Below are positions 42,438-51,332 of a DNA stretch of 64,000 nt, piece by piece. Both the position numbers and the translations under genes were made by a program. Positions within the stretch are counted from its first letter, which is position 1, and each line of letters starts with the position of its first letter. The notes below the pieces were generated by a model. That model made no database searches. It saw nothing but the letters and a program-made list of their open reading frames with translations, and was not told the origin of the DNA. The DNA comes from Sedimentitalea arenosa (GTDB taxonomy: Bacteria; Pseudomonadota; Alphaproteobacteria; Rhodobacterales; Rhodobacteraceae): positions 248,001 through 312,000 of the forward strand of contig NZ_JAELVR010000003.1 of the NCBI RefSeq assembly GCF_016428585.1. The letters run 5' to 3'.

Positions 42438-43955
42438 ATGGTGTCCTCCAGGATCCTTTCGCTGAACGCGCTGTCCAAGCGGTTCGGCAGCGTGCTCGCC
42501 AACGATGCGGTCAGCCTTGACCTGCATCGGGGCGAGGTGCTGGCGCTCCTTGGCGAGAACGGCGCTGGCAAGACGACGCTGATGAACATGCTGTTCGGCC
42601 ACTACATGCCCGACAGCGGCTCGGTCGACGTGTTCGACGAGACGGGCAGGGCGCACCCTCTGACGCTGGGCCATCCGCAGGCGGCGTTGGCGGCAGGGAT
42701 CGGCGTGGTACACCAGCATTTCGCACTGGCCGAGAATCTGACCGCGCTCGACAACATCTCTCTCGGCTCCGAACCGCTCTTCGCGCTGCGGCGAAACCGC
42801 GCCGCGGTCCGCGCCAAGGTTCAGGGCATCATGGCGCGCAGCGGTCTTTCGGCGCCGCTGGACGTGCCGGTCGGGCGCTTGTCGGTGGGCGAACGCCAGC
42901 GGGTCGAGATCCTGAAGGCGCTGTACCACGACGCGCGCATCCTGGTTCTGGACGAACCGACCGCGGTGCTGACCCCCCAGGAGGCCGATACGCTCTTCGC
43001 AAATATCGGTGCGATGACCCGTGACGGACTGGCGGTGATCTTCATCAGTCACAAGCTGCGCGAGGTGCTGGCCTTCTCCCATCGGATCGCCGTGCTGCGT
43101 CACGGCGTCAAGGTGGGCGAGATGGAGACCGCGAGTGCAGACGAGCGCACCATTGCGCGGATGATGGTTGGAGCCGATACGCCGATCACGCCTCGCGACG
43201 CGATGCGACCCGGCGCTCCGGTACTGAGGCTCGCGGATGTCAGCGTGGCCGGAAGCTCGGCGCGCGACAGCCTGTCGGGCGTGTCCCTGACGGTTCACGC
43301 GCACGAGGTTCTGGGCATCGCCGGTGTCTCGGGCAACGGACAGGCGGCGCTTGCCGGCGTGATATCGGGCCTGCGACGGCCGAGCCGGGGCGATGTCATC
43401 GTCGATGGCACGCCGATCTCGCGCCCCGATCCGCTGGCGATGATCCGCGCTGGCGTCGGGCGCATTCCCGAGGATCGCCATCACGATGGAATTGTCGGTG
43501 CGATGTCGGTGGCGGAGAACATGGTGATCGAACGGTTGGATGAAGCCGATGTGCAAAAGGGCGGCCTGCTCGACAGGGCCGCTATGCGGCGGAATGCCGA
43601 AGCGCTGTCGCGCGCCTACGACGTGCGCGGGCCGGGCATCGATGCGCCCGCGCGGCTGCTGTCGGGCGGCAACATCCAGAAACTGATCCTTGCGCGGGTG
43701 TTCGAACGCGGCCCGCGCCTGATCCTCGCCAACCAACCGACGCGCGGCCTCGACATGGGGGCCGCGGCGGAGGTTGGGCGACGCCTGCTGGAAGCGCGCG
43801 CGCGGGGGGGCGGCATCCTGCTGATATCCGAGGATCTGGACGAGATCCTCGGCCTGGCGGACCGGATCATGGTCATCCATGATGGCGAGCTGGTCGAGGT
43901 GACAAGCCGCGACCGCGAAGCGATCGGCCTGCAGATGGCGGGAGAGGCCGCATGA
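42438..43955 (+). CDS. Nucleoside/nucleobase-type ABC transporter ATPase (double cassette)
   Basis: A 505-residue protein with two ABC cassettes. The first has Walker A GENGAGKTT (about 38-46), signature LSVGERQRVEILKAL and Walker B LVLDEPTAVLTP. The second is degenerate at its P-loop (GVSGNGQAAL) and ends in LSGGNIQKLILARV and LILANQPTRGLDMG, where Asn replaces the usual Asp of Walker B. That degenerate second half and the NQPTRGLD motif are hallmarks of the BMP-linked ATPases (YufO/NupA type). It overlaps the first permease by 4 bp. Confidence 0.94.
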   Translation: MVSSRILSLNALSKRFGSVLANDAVSLDLHRGEVLALLGENGAGKTTLMNMLFGHYMPDSGSVDVFDETGRAHPLTLGHPQAALAAGIGVVHQHFALAENLTALDNISLGSEPLFALRRNRAAVRAKVQGIMARSGLSAPLDVPVGRLSVGERQRVEILKALYHDARILVLDEPTAVLTPQEADTLFANIGAMTRDGLAVIFISHKLREVLAFSHRIAVLRHGVKVGEMETASADERTIARMMVGADTPITPRDAMRPGAPVLRLADVSVAGSSARDSLSGVSLTVHAHEVLGIAGVSGNGQAALAGVISGLRRPSRGDVIVDGTPISRPDPLAMIRAGVGRIPEDRHHDGIVGAMSVAENMVIERLDEADVQKGGLLDRAAMRRNAEALSRAYDVRGPGIDAPARLLSGGNIQKLILARVFERGPRLILANQPTRGLDMGAAAEVGRRLLEARARGGGILLISEDLDEILGLADRIMVIHDGELVEVTSRDREAIGLQMAGEAA

Positions 43956-45019
43956 TCCGGATCGAACCGCGCCCCGCGCCGTCGCGTCGCCTGACCCTGG
44001 GCGTTCCTGTCCTGTCCGCAGTGATCGCGCTGGCTTTGGCGGCGATTCCGTTGGGTTTTGCCGGGGCAGACATCCTGACGGCCTATGGTGAAATGGCCCG
44101 GGGCGTGTTCGGCTCGGTCTTCGCCTTTTCCGAGATGCTGACGCGGGCCACGCCACTGATCTTCACCGGCCTCGCCGCCGCGCTGGCCTTTCGCGCCAAG
44201 CTCTGGAACATCGGGGCCGAGGGTCAGCTCTACCTCGGCGCGATGGCGGCGGTCGCCATCGGGGCTGGCGCCATCGATGCGCCCGGCATTGTTCTGGTGC
44301 CGCTGATCGTGGTTCTCGGAGCGGCGGCCGGGGCGGCGGGCATGGTGGTGCCGGCGGTGCTGAAGACCCGGTTCGGGGCCGACGAGGTGGTGACGACGCT
44401 GCTCCTGAACTTCGTCATCCTGATCTTCGTGCAGATGATGCTGGAAGGCGCGTTGAAAGATCCGATGGGTCTGGGTTGGCCGCAATCCGCGCCGATCCTC
44501 GACCAGGGCATGTTGCCGACGCTGATCGACCGGATGCGGGTGCACTCGGGCCTGGTGATCGCGCTGGTCGCCGCGGCGGTGGCGCAGTTCATGCTGGCGC
44601 GTTCGGTCTGGGGCTTTCGGCTGCGCGCGGTGGGGGAAAATCCCGCTGCGGCGCGGCACGCCGGAATCCGTGTGAACCGGACGCTTCTGAGCGTCGCCAT
44701 CGTGTCCGGTGGCCTCGCCGGTCTGGCGGGTGTAGGCGAAGTCGCGGGCCTCAAGGGCTATCTGACCGCCGACCTGTCGCCGGGCTTCGGCTATACCGGG
44801 ATCGTTGTTGCGATGCTGGCCGGGCTGTCGCCGGTGGGTGTCGTGATCTCGGCCCTGTTCATCGCCTCGGTCTTCGTGGGCGCGGACAGCATGAGCCGGG
44901 CCATGGGCGTGTCGTCGTATCTGGCCGATCTGGTGGTGTCGATGTCGCTGCTCTGCGTGCTGGTCGGTGGGTTCTTCGCGCGCTATCGCATCGTGCGCAG
45001 CGTCAGGGTGCAGGCATGA
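43952..45019 (+). CDS. Nucleoside/nucleobase-type ABC transporter permease 1
   Basis: A 355-residue membrane protein with about nine helices, of the BPD_transp_2 family (YufP/NupB type). The core LIFTGLAAALAFRAKLWNIGAEGQLYLGAMAAV is diagnostic. It starts with ATG overlapping the ATPase stop and ends overlapping the second permease (ATGA at 45016-45019). The two permeases form the membrane channel for the BMP system. Confidence 0.94.
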   Translation: MIRIEPRPAPSRRLTLGVPVLSAVIALALAAIPLGFAGADILTAYGEMARGVFGSVFAFSEMLTRATPLIFTGLAAALAFRAKLWNIGAEGQLYLGAMAAVAIGAGAIDAPGIVLVPLIVVLGAAAGAAGMVVPAVLKTRFGADEVVTTLLLNFVILIFVQMMLEGALKDPMGLGWPQSAPILDQGMLPTLIDRMRVHSGLVIALVAAAVAQFMLARSVWGFRLRAVGENPAAARHAGIRVNRTLLSVAIVSGGLAGLAGVGEVAGLKGYLTADLSPGFGYTGIVVAMLAGLSPVGVVISALFIASVFVGADSMSRAMGVSSYLADLVVSMSLLCVLVGGFFARYRIVRSVRVQA

Positions 45020-45960
45020 TGGATATCCTGCAAATCCTGTTGAGCGAGTCGTTCTGGGCAGCATCCCTGCGGATCGCCACACCGCTGATCTTCGGCGTGC
45101 TCGGAGCGCTGCTGTGCGAAAAATCAGGCGTGCTGAACCTCGGGATCGAGGGCATCTTCGTTGCCGGTGCGATGTCGGGCTGGATGGCGGTCTGGCTGGG
45201 CGCAGGTCTGTGGGGCGGGGTGCTGGTGGCCGCCGGGGCCGGGGCGTTCTTTGGCTTGATCCACGCGATCCTGACGGTGCCGCTGGGCCTGTCGCAGCAT
45301 GTCTCGGGGCTCGGCGTCACGTTGTTCGCCACCTCTGTCAGCTATTTCGTCTATCGTACGGCCCTACCCAACGTGTCCTCGCCGCCGCGGATCGAACCGT
45401 TCCGGGCGTTGGACATTCCCGTCCTCTCGGATCTGCCCTTTCTCGGCCCGGTGCTATTCCAGCAAACCGCGCTGACCTGGCTGGCGCTGGGGATGGTGGG
45501 GCTTGTCTGGTATGTGCTGAACCGCACCGCGCTCGGCGTGGCGATCCGGGCGGTGGGCGACAACCCGGACAGCGTCGATGCGCAGGGCCTGTCGGTGTAC
45601 GGGCTCAGGATCGGTGCGGTGGTGGCCGGGTCGGCGCTGATGGCGCTCGGAGGCGCGTTCCTGACCATGTCGGCCTTTGACGCGTTCTTTTTCGGCATGG
45701 TGAACGGGCGCGGCTGGATCTGTATCGCGCTGGTCATCTTTGCCAGTTGGCGGCCCGGCAAGGCGTTGTTGGGTGCGCTGCTGTTCGGTGCCTTCGATGC
45801 CTTGCAGGTCCGGCTGCAGACCGAGGTCGGCGCCTTGGTGCCGGGGCAGGTGTTCCTGATGGCCCCCTATATCCTGTCGATCATCGCGCTGGTGATCGCG
45901 GCTCGCAAGGCCGACTATCCGCGTGCGCTGCTGACGCCGTGGTTCAAGGGCCAGAGATGA
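45016..45960 (+). CDS. Nucleoside/nucleobase-type ABC transporter permease 2
   Basis: A 314-residue membrane protein of the YufQ/NupC-permease type with about eight to ten helices. RIATPLIFGVLGALLCEKSGVLNLGIEGIFVAGAM is the family motif, paired with the NIGAEGQ motif of permease 1. The start MMD at 45016 overlaps the preceding stop. Eleven bases after its stop begins the deaminase-like gene, which supports a role in nucleobase import and breakdown. Confidence 0.94.
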   Translation: MMDILQILLSESFWAASLRIATPLIFGVLGALLCEKSGVLNLGIEGIFVAGAMSGWMAVWLGAGLWGGVLVAAGAGAFFGLIHAILTVPLGLSQHVSGLGVTLFATSVSYFVYRTALPNVSSPPRIEPFRALDIPVLSDLPFLGPVLFQQTALTWLALGMVGLVWYVLNRTALGVAIRAVGDNPDSVDAQGLSVYGLRIGAVVAGSALMALGGAFLTMSAFDAFFFGMVNGRGWICIALVIFASWRPGKALLGALLFGAFDALQVRLQTEVGALVPGQVFLMAPYILSIIALVIAARKADYPRALLTPWFKGQR

Positions 45961-45970
45961 AAGGACCGGG

Positions 45971-47263
45971 ATGTTCGACCTGATCGTCAAGAACGCGACG
46001 CTGCCGGACGGGCGCAGAGGAATGGATATTGGTTGTTCCAAGGGCAGGATCGTCGCTGTCGAACGTGATCTCGCGGCGGAAGCGCGCGAGGTGATCGACG
46101 CTGCGGGACGGCTCGTCGCACCACCTTTCGTCGATCCGCATTTCCACATGGACGCCACGCTGTCGCTGGGGCGTCCGCGCATGAATTCCTCGGGCACCTT
46201 GCTTGAAGGCATCGCGCTCTGGGGCGAGCTGAAACCGATCCAGACGGTCGACGAGATCATCGCGCGCGCCCTGCGCTATTGTGACCTCGCGGTGTCGATG
46301 GGAATCGGAGCGATCCGCAGCCATGTGGACGTGTGCGACGATGAGTTGAAAGGCGCCGAGGCCCTTCTGGAGGTGCGCCGACGGGTGGCGCCATATCTCG
46401 ACCTGCAGTTGGTCGCTTTTCCGCAGGACGGCGTGTTGCGCGGTCCCAACGCCATGAACAACCTGATACGCGCGCTGGACATGGGCGTCGAGATCGTGGG
46501 CGGTATCCCCCATTTCGAGCGCACCATGGAGGATGGTGCCGAAAGCATCCGTCAGCTCTGCCGGATCGCGGCCGATCGCGGTCTTGCAGTGGACATGCAT
46601 TGCGACGAAAGCGACGATCCCCTCAGCCGCCACGTCGAGACACTGGCCGCAGAAACCCTGCGCTACGGGTTGCAGGGGCGGGTTGCCGGGTCGCACCTGA
46701 CCTCGATGCACTCGATGGACAACTACTATGTCTCCAAGCTGCTGCCGCTGATCGCCGAGGCCGGACTGCATGCGATCCCGAATCCGCTCATCAACATCAT
46801 GTTGCAGGGGCGGCATGACGGTTATCCCAAGCGTCGCGGCCAGACCCGCGTCCCCGAGTTGCGCGCCGCCGGCGTCACCGTCGGTTTCGGTTCGGACTGC
46901 GTCATGGACCCGTGGTATTCACTGGGTCGCGCCGACATGCTGGACGTTGCCGCGATGGGTCTACATGTGGGTCAGATGTCGAGCCGTGCCGAAATGGAAT
47001 GGTGTTTTGACGCTGTTACGGCAAATTCGGCGGCGATCATGGGACTGAAGGAGTATGGGTTGGAGGTTGGATGCGCCGCGAACATGGTGGTGTTGCAGGC
47101 GTGCGATCCGATTGAAGCGATCCGCCTGCGGGCGACGCGCCTGTTCGTCGTGCGCGGCGGGCATGTCATCGCGCGCACCGAGCCCCAGAAAACCCGCCTC
47201 GATCTTCCGGACCGGCCTGGCGAGATCGATCCTTCGATCTATGCGCCGGAAGCCGGAGAATGA
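45971..47263 (+). CDS. Amidohydrolase, cytosine-deaminase (CodA)-like
   Basis: A 430-residue metal-dependent hydrolase. The metal motif VDPHFHMDATL (His57, His59), VDMHCDESDD (third His and the Glu that acts as acid/base) and GFGSDCVMDPW (catalytic Asp) follow the CodA pattern closely. CodA enzymes deaminate cytosine, isoguanine or creatinine-like rings. It directly follows the BMP importer, suggesting the importer brings in its substrate. Whether the substrate is cytosine itself is not settled by sequence. Confidence 0.9.
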   Translation: MFDLIVKNATLPDGRRGMDIGCSKGRIVAVERDLAAEAREVIDAAGRLVAPPFVDPHFHMDATLSLGRPRMNSSGTLLEGIALWGELKPIQTVDEIIARALRYCDLAVSMGIGAIRSHVDVCDDELKGAEALLEVRRRVAPYLDLQLVAFPQDGVLRGPNAMNNLIRALDMGVEIVGGIPHFERTMEDGAESIRQLCRIAADRGLAVDMHCDESDDPLSRHVETLAAETLRYGLQGRVAGSHLTSMHSMDNYYVSKLLPLIAEAGLHAIPNPLINIMLQGRHDGYPKRRGQTRVPELRAAGVTVGFGSDCVMDPWYSLGRADMLDVAAMGLHVGQMSSRAEMEWCFDAVTANSAAIMGLKEYGLEVGCAANMVVLQACDPIEAIRLRATRLFVVRGGHVIARTEPQKTRLDLPDRPGEIDPSIYAPEAGE

Positions 47264-47500
47264 GCGGTCTTGCGACGTTTGGGGTCCTCATTCGTGCCGG
47301 TGACAGGGTACAAACTCGCAGCTATCGCCCCGAAGGCGGTGGTTTGGGCGGCTTTTGCATTGATTTTTGTCGTGTTGGTGCTTTGAATATCGCCGGCACC
47401 GTCTGGTGTCGCAATGAAGGTCAGTAGGTGACGGTCCACAGGTTTCAGACAATTCGGCAGAATCGCTCGGCAATCGAGCGTCAGCTGACCATCCTGCTGC
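47264..47500. other. Gene-poor spacer after the deaminase gene
   Basis: A 237-bp stretch with no gene I can support. A 55-codon frame from ATG 47260 to TAG 47427 overlaps the deaminase stop as ATGA, but its composition is not protein-like and it has no recognisable domain. No terminator with a T-run is visible. Confidence 0.4.
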
Positions 47501-47833
47501 TCAGGGCGATCCGCGATCAGAGCGATCCGAAGATCGCGGGGCTGCTCGTCGAGAAGCTTGGAAGCGGCGCTTTAGGGGCTCAGGTAACTGCGAGTATAAA
47601 TCTGCTATCTCAAGCTGGGCTGTCAGTTCCGGAGCCTCCAGAAAGCCGGCCAGGCTTGAACCGAAATACCGCGCCACGGACTTTGCATCGGAAAGATCCA
47701 GCGGGTCTCTAGCCGCCGACAAGGCGCTCTCGAGCCTGTCTGCCGGGACGCCCGATCCGGCGGCGACCGTTTTCAGGTCATCGCCCGTGCGCGCCATGGC
47801 GTCGGACAGGGCCGTGTGAAAGGGTTTGATCAT
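47501..47833 (-). CDS. Small XRE-like helix-turn-helix protein
   Basis: A 110-residue protein from ATG 47833 (GTG 47842 is an alternative). Residues about 5-65 resemble an XRE/Cro-type helix-turn-helix: FHTALSDAMARTGDDLKTVAAGSGVPADRLESAL, then a segment ending in SVARYFGSSLAGFL. A helix with LEIADLYSQLPEPLKRRF follows, as in small XRE proteins of this group. It stands alone on the minus strand, divergent from the SDR gene. Targets are unknown. An opposite-strand frame (47428-47712) overlaps but has no family features. Confidence 0.7.
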   Translation of the reverse strand: MIKPFHTALSDAMARTGDDLKTVAAGSGVPADRLESALSAARDPLDLSDAKSVARYFGSSLAGFLEAPELTAQLEIADLYSQLPEPLKRRFQASRRAAPRSSDRSDRGSP

Positions 47834-48010
47834 CGCCTTCACTTTTTACCGAACAGACCAAACCTACTCTACGCCCGTCTCTCCTGACAATGGTTTTGCG
47901 CTACCGCTGCCAGTTCAGGCGGAAACGGAACATCACGTTGACGCGACGCGCGATGCGACCCAGTCTGGGAGAAGATGGGGCAACAGGACCCCGAAGACTG
48001 GGAGGCTGAC

Positions 48011-48760
48011 ATGACACGACCGATTGCTCTGGTGACGGGTGGGGCGCAAGGCATAGGCTATGCCTGTGGGGCTGCGCTGGCGCGAGACGGGGCGCAAGTG
48101 GTTCTGGCCGATATCAAGGCCGACGCGGTAGAGCGGGCATCGCGCGAGTTGGGCCAGGGCAGCGTCGGTATGGCCGTGGACATGGGCGTTCCCGACGAGG
48201 TCGACGCACTGTTTGACCGGATCGAATCCGAGGTCGGCCCGGTGTCGATCCTCGTGAACAACGCGGGCATCGCCTTGCCGAACGACTTTTTGGACACCAC
48301 GCTCGAGGATTTCCGCAAGGTTCTGGACGTGAACCTGATTGCCGTGTTTCAGGCCACGCAGCGCGCTGCCAAGACCATGGTGGCGCAGGGTTTGCGCGGG
48401 TCGATCGTTAATATGTCGTCGATCAATGCCGTGGTCGCGATCCCGACGATTCCCGCCTACTGCGCTTCCAAGGGCGGTGTGATGCAACTGACCAAGTCGG
48501 CAGCACTCGCGCTCGCGCCGCACGGCATTCGGGTCAACGCGGTCGGGCCGGGCTCGATCGATACCGAAATGATGGCGGGGGTCAACGCCAGCCCCTCGGC
48601 GCTCGAAACGGCACTGTCGCGCACGCCGTTGCGCCGGCTGGGCAAACCCGAAGAAATCGGCGAGGCGGTCGCCTTCCTCGCCAGTGACAAGGCAAGCTAT
48701 GTCACCGGCGAGACGCTCTATGTCGACGGGGGGCGGCTGGGTCTGAACTACCTGAGCTGA
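48011..48760 (+). CDS. Short-chain dehydrogenase/reductase
   Basis: A 249-residue classical SDR. TGGAQGIG (cofactor loop, near residue 9), NNAGIALPN, a Ser in NMSSINA and YCASKGG (catalytic Tyr and Lys) are complete, and YVTGETLYVDGG closes the fold. An acidic residue after beta-2 (LADIKAD) suggests NAD(H). ATG 48011 follows GGGAGGCTGAC. Alone in its direction between the XRE-like gene and the Anbu operon, so the substrate cannot be inferred from context. Confidence 0.93.
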   Translation: MTRPIALVTGGAQGIGYACGAALARDGAQVVLADIKADAVERASRELGQGSVGMAVDMGVPDEVDALFDRIESEVGPVSILVNNAGIALPNDFLDTTLEDFRKVLDVNLIAVFQATQRAAKTMVAQGLRGSIVNMSSINAVVAIPTIPAYCASKGGVMQLTKSAALALAPHGIRVNAVGPGSIDTEMMAGVNASPSALETALSRTPLRRLGKPEEIGEAVAFLASDKASYVTGETLYVDGGRLGLNYLS

Positions 48761-48837
48761 GGGAGGAGGCCTGAAATTGCTTGCCAAACGCGCACAAACA
48801 CACAACCCTGTCAGGATGCGAGACATGATATGCTCAC

Positions 48838-48867
48838 CAAACGGGCGAAACGCCGTGCAAACGGGCG
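48838..48867 (+). repeat. CAAACGGGCG direct repeat upstream of the Anbu operon
   Basis: CAAACGGGCG occurs at 48838-48847 and 48858-48867, a 20-bp period equal to two helix turns, within the 189-bp gap before the operon. Same-face repeats like this are typical of activator or repressor sites. The ATG of the first gene is 82 bp downstream. Confidence 0.4.
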
Positions 48868-48949
48868 GTTTCGTCCGGATTCTCTCGACGGATGCGGACG
48901 CGCGACGGGATGAATTGGCAGCTGCCCCGCTCTGGAACACAGTTCGATC

Positions 48950-50380
48950 ATGAGCAGTGAAGAAAAACCCTTTGACGAAATGCTGGAGCGCGGCGTCGCG
49001 CCCCGAGGCCCCTACAAGGCCTATTACGAGTGGTTTCAGGGCGAGAACCTGAAACATCTGCGGCGCAAGTCCGCCGATGCCGAGGCTTTCTTTCGCCGCA
49101 TCGGGATCACGTTCAATGTCTATGGTCAGGATGAGGCCGACGAGCGGCTGATCCCGTTCGACATCGTGCCGCGGATCATCGCAGCGGATGAGTGGGCGCG
49201 ACTGGAGCGTGGCATCGAACAGCGGGTTCGCGCGATCAACGCGTTCCTGCACGATATCTATCACCGCCAGGAGATTCTGCGCGCAGGGCGCGTCCCGCGC
49301 GAGATCATCGCCGGCAACGAAGCGTTCCTGCCCGAGATGATCGGTGTCGATCCACCGGGCGGCGTGTACACGCATATCGTCGGCGTCGATCTGGTGCGCA
49401 CCGGGCCTGACGAATTCTTCGTGCTCGAGGACAATGCCCGCACGCCGTCTGGCGTGTCCTACATGCTCGAAAACCGCGAGACCATGCTGCAGATGTTCCC
49501 GGAGCTGTTCAGCCGGCTCAAGGTCAGGCCGGTTTCGCGCTATCCGCAGCGCCTGCGCCGGTCGCTGGCGGAATGCGCGCCGCCCGGCGTGGCGACGGCC
49601 AATCCGGTGGTGGCCGTTCTGACACCCGGCATTCACAATTCGGCCTATTTCGAACACTCCTTCCTGGCCGACCAGATGGGCGCGGAGCTCGTCGAAAGCG
49701 GCGACCTTCGGATCGAGAACGGGCGCGTGGCGATGCGCACGACGCAAGGATACGAACCAATCGATGTGCTCTATCGTCGGGTGGACGATGCCTTCCTCGA
49801 CCCGCTGACCTTCAACCCCGACAGCCTGCTGGGCGTGCCCGGGATCATGGATGTCTATCGCGCGGGCAATATCACCATCGCCAACGCGCCCGGCACAGGT
49901 ATCGCAGACGACAAGGCGCTTTATTCCTACATGCCGGACATCGTCGAGTTCTATACCGGAGAGACCGCGCTTCTGAAGAACGTGCCGACCTGGCGCTGCT
50001 CCGAGCCGGACGCGCTGGCCTATGTTCTGGAAAACCTGAAGGAACTTGTGGTCAAGGAAGTGCACGGGTCAGGCGGCTACGGAATGCTGGTGGGTCCCGC
50101 CGCCAGCAGGAAGGAACTCGCCGCGTTTGAAAGCAAGCTGCGCGCCCGTCCCGCGAACTACATCGCGCAGCCGACGCTTGCATTGTCCACGGTGCCGATC
50201 CTCGCGAAATCGGGCCTTGCGCCGCGCCACGTCGATCTGCGTCCCTTCGTTCTGGTTTCTCCCGAGCGGATCACCATGATGCCGGGCGGATTGACCCGCG
50301 TGGCACTCAAGAAAGGGTCGCTTGTCGTCAACTCTTCGCAGGGTGGCGGCACCAAGGACACCTGGGTATTGGGGGATTAG
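48950..50380 (+). CDS. Circularly permuted ATP-grasp protein (DUF404/DUF407)
   Basis: A 476-residue protein, first gene of the Anbu operon. The N-terminus carries GEN LKHLRRKSADAEAFFRRIGITFNVYG, and the core has FVLEDNARTPSGVSYMLENR, VLYRRVDDAFLDP and VVKEVHGSGGYGMLVGP, the latter being the ATP-binding Lys and Gly-rich loop of circularly permuted ATP-grasp type 2 enzymes. ATP-grasp enzymes join carboxylates to amines; comparative work predicts this one makes a small peptide or amide. It lies 3 bp before the alpha-E gene. Confidence 0.93.
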   Translation: MSSEEKPFDEMLERGVAPRGPYKAYYEWFQGENLKHLRRKSADAEAFFRRIGITFNVYGQDEADERLIPFDIVPRIIAADEWARLERGIEQRVRAINAFLHDIYHRQEILRAGRVPREIIAGNEAFLPEMIGVDPPGGVYTHIVGVDLVRTGPDEFFVLEDNARTPSGVSYMLENRETMLQMFPELFSRLKVRPVSRYPQRLRRSLAECAPPGVATANPVVAVLTPGIHNSAYFEHSFLADQMGAELVESGDLRIENGRVAMRTTQGYEPIDVLYRRVDDAFLDPLTFNPDSLLGVPGIMDVYRAGNITIANAPGTGIADDKALYSYMPDIVEFYTGETALLKNVPTWRCSEPDALAYVLENLKELVVKEVHGSGGYGMLVGPAASRKELAAFESKLRARPANYIAQPTLALSTVPILAKSGLAPRHVDLRPFVLVSPERITMMPGGLTRVALKKGSLVVNSSQGGGTKDTWVLGD

Positions 50381-50383
50381 GCC

Positions 50384-51328
50384 ATGATGCTGGGCAAGAC
50401 CGCCGGCGGCCTGTTCTGGATGTTCCGCTATCTCGAACGCGCCGAAAACACCGCCCGCCTGCTGGAAGCGGGTTGGCGCATCGCCCTGACCCGCACAGGC
50501 GAAGCGGAGAACGAATGGCAGAGCGTCATCACGACGGCCGGCCTCGCGCAGCAGTTCAATGCCGCGCATGACGAGTACGACGCGCCGGAGGTGATCGATT
50601 TCCTGCTGCGCGGCAAGACCAATCCCACGAGCGTTCTGGCCTCTCTTGCCGCTGCACGCAGCAACGCGCGCCTGGTGCGCACCGCGTTGTCAAGCGAGGT
50701 CTGGGAAGCGACCAACGAGTGCTGGATGGAAGCCAAGGCGCTGCTGGCCCGCCCGGTGAGCGAGCGCACCCTCTACGACACCCTGGCCCGGATCAAGTTT
50801 CGCAGCGCGGTGGTGCGGGGTGCGCTGCACGGAACGATGCTGCGCAACGACATCTTCTCCTTTGCGCGGTTGGGCACCTTCATCGAACGCGGCGACAACA
50901 CCGCGCGGATCCTCGACGTGAAATACTACGTCCTGCTGCCCGCGACCGCGCTCGTCGGAACCCGCATCGACAATGCGCAATGGGAGAATATCCTGCGCTC
51001 TGTCTCGGCCGAGCAATCCTATCACTGGCTGAACGGTGGGCAGACCTCGCCCATGGGGATCGCCGAGTTCCTGATCCTCGACCGGCGGATGCCGCGGTCA
51101 CTGGCTTTCTGCTGCCAGAAGATCGGTGAGAACCTCGGCCAGCTGGCGCAGGAATACGGCACGCGTCACCCCTCGCACGATCTGGCCGATCGCATGTGCG
51201 CCCGGATGAACGAGAACACGATCCAGTCGATTTTCGAGGCCGGACTGCACGAGTTTCTGACCGACAGCATTCTCGACATGGGGCAGATCGCGAGCCTGAT
51301 CGAGACCGATTACAGGTTCTACAGGTGA
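50384..51328 (+). CDS. Alpha-E domain protein (DUF403)
   Basis: A 314-residue all-helical protein. MLGKTAGGLFWMFRYLERAENTARLLEAG at the start, FIERGDNTARILDVKYY in the middle and LNTIQSIFEAGLHEFL-type C-terminal helices match the alpha-E family, named for conserved Glu residues. It always accompanies the ATP-grasp and transglutaminase genes; a role as a partner or amidoligase-linked enzyme has been proposed without proof. Start follows the ATP-grasp stop by 3 bp, so expression is coupled. Confidence 0.93.
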   Translation: MMLGKTAGGLFWMFRYLERAENTARLLEAGWRIALTRTGEAENEWQSVITTAGLAQQFNAAHDEYDAPEVIDFLLRGKTNPTSVLASLAAARSNARLVRTALSSEVWEATNECWMEAKALLARPVSERTLYDTLARIKFRSAVVRGALHGTMLRNDIFSFARLGTFIERGDNTARILDVKYYVLLPATALVGTRIDNAQWENILRSVSAEQSYHWLNGGQTSPMGIAEFLILDRRMPRSLAFCCQKIGENLGQLAQEYGTRHPSHDLADRMCARMNENTIQSIFEAGLHEFLTDSILDMGQIASLIETDYRFYR

Positions 51329-51332
51329 GTCC

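Noticed and set aside
41043-44156. Very long minus-strand open frame (over 1000 codons) across the BMP transporter genes
   Set aside because: It mirrors three well-supported plus-strand genes, has Arg/His/Gln-rich low-information content typical of GC-rich antisense frames, and no family motif or ribosome site.
47260-47427. 55-codon frame overlapping the deaminase stop as ATGA
   Set aside because: The position is attractive, but the translation is Gly/Cys-rich without a hydrophobic core or recognisable motif and no ribosome site supports it.
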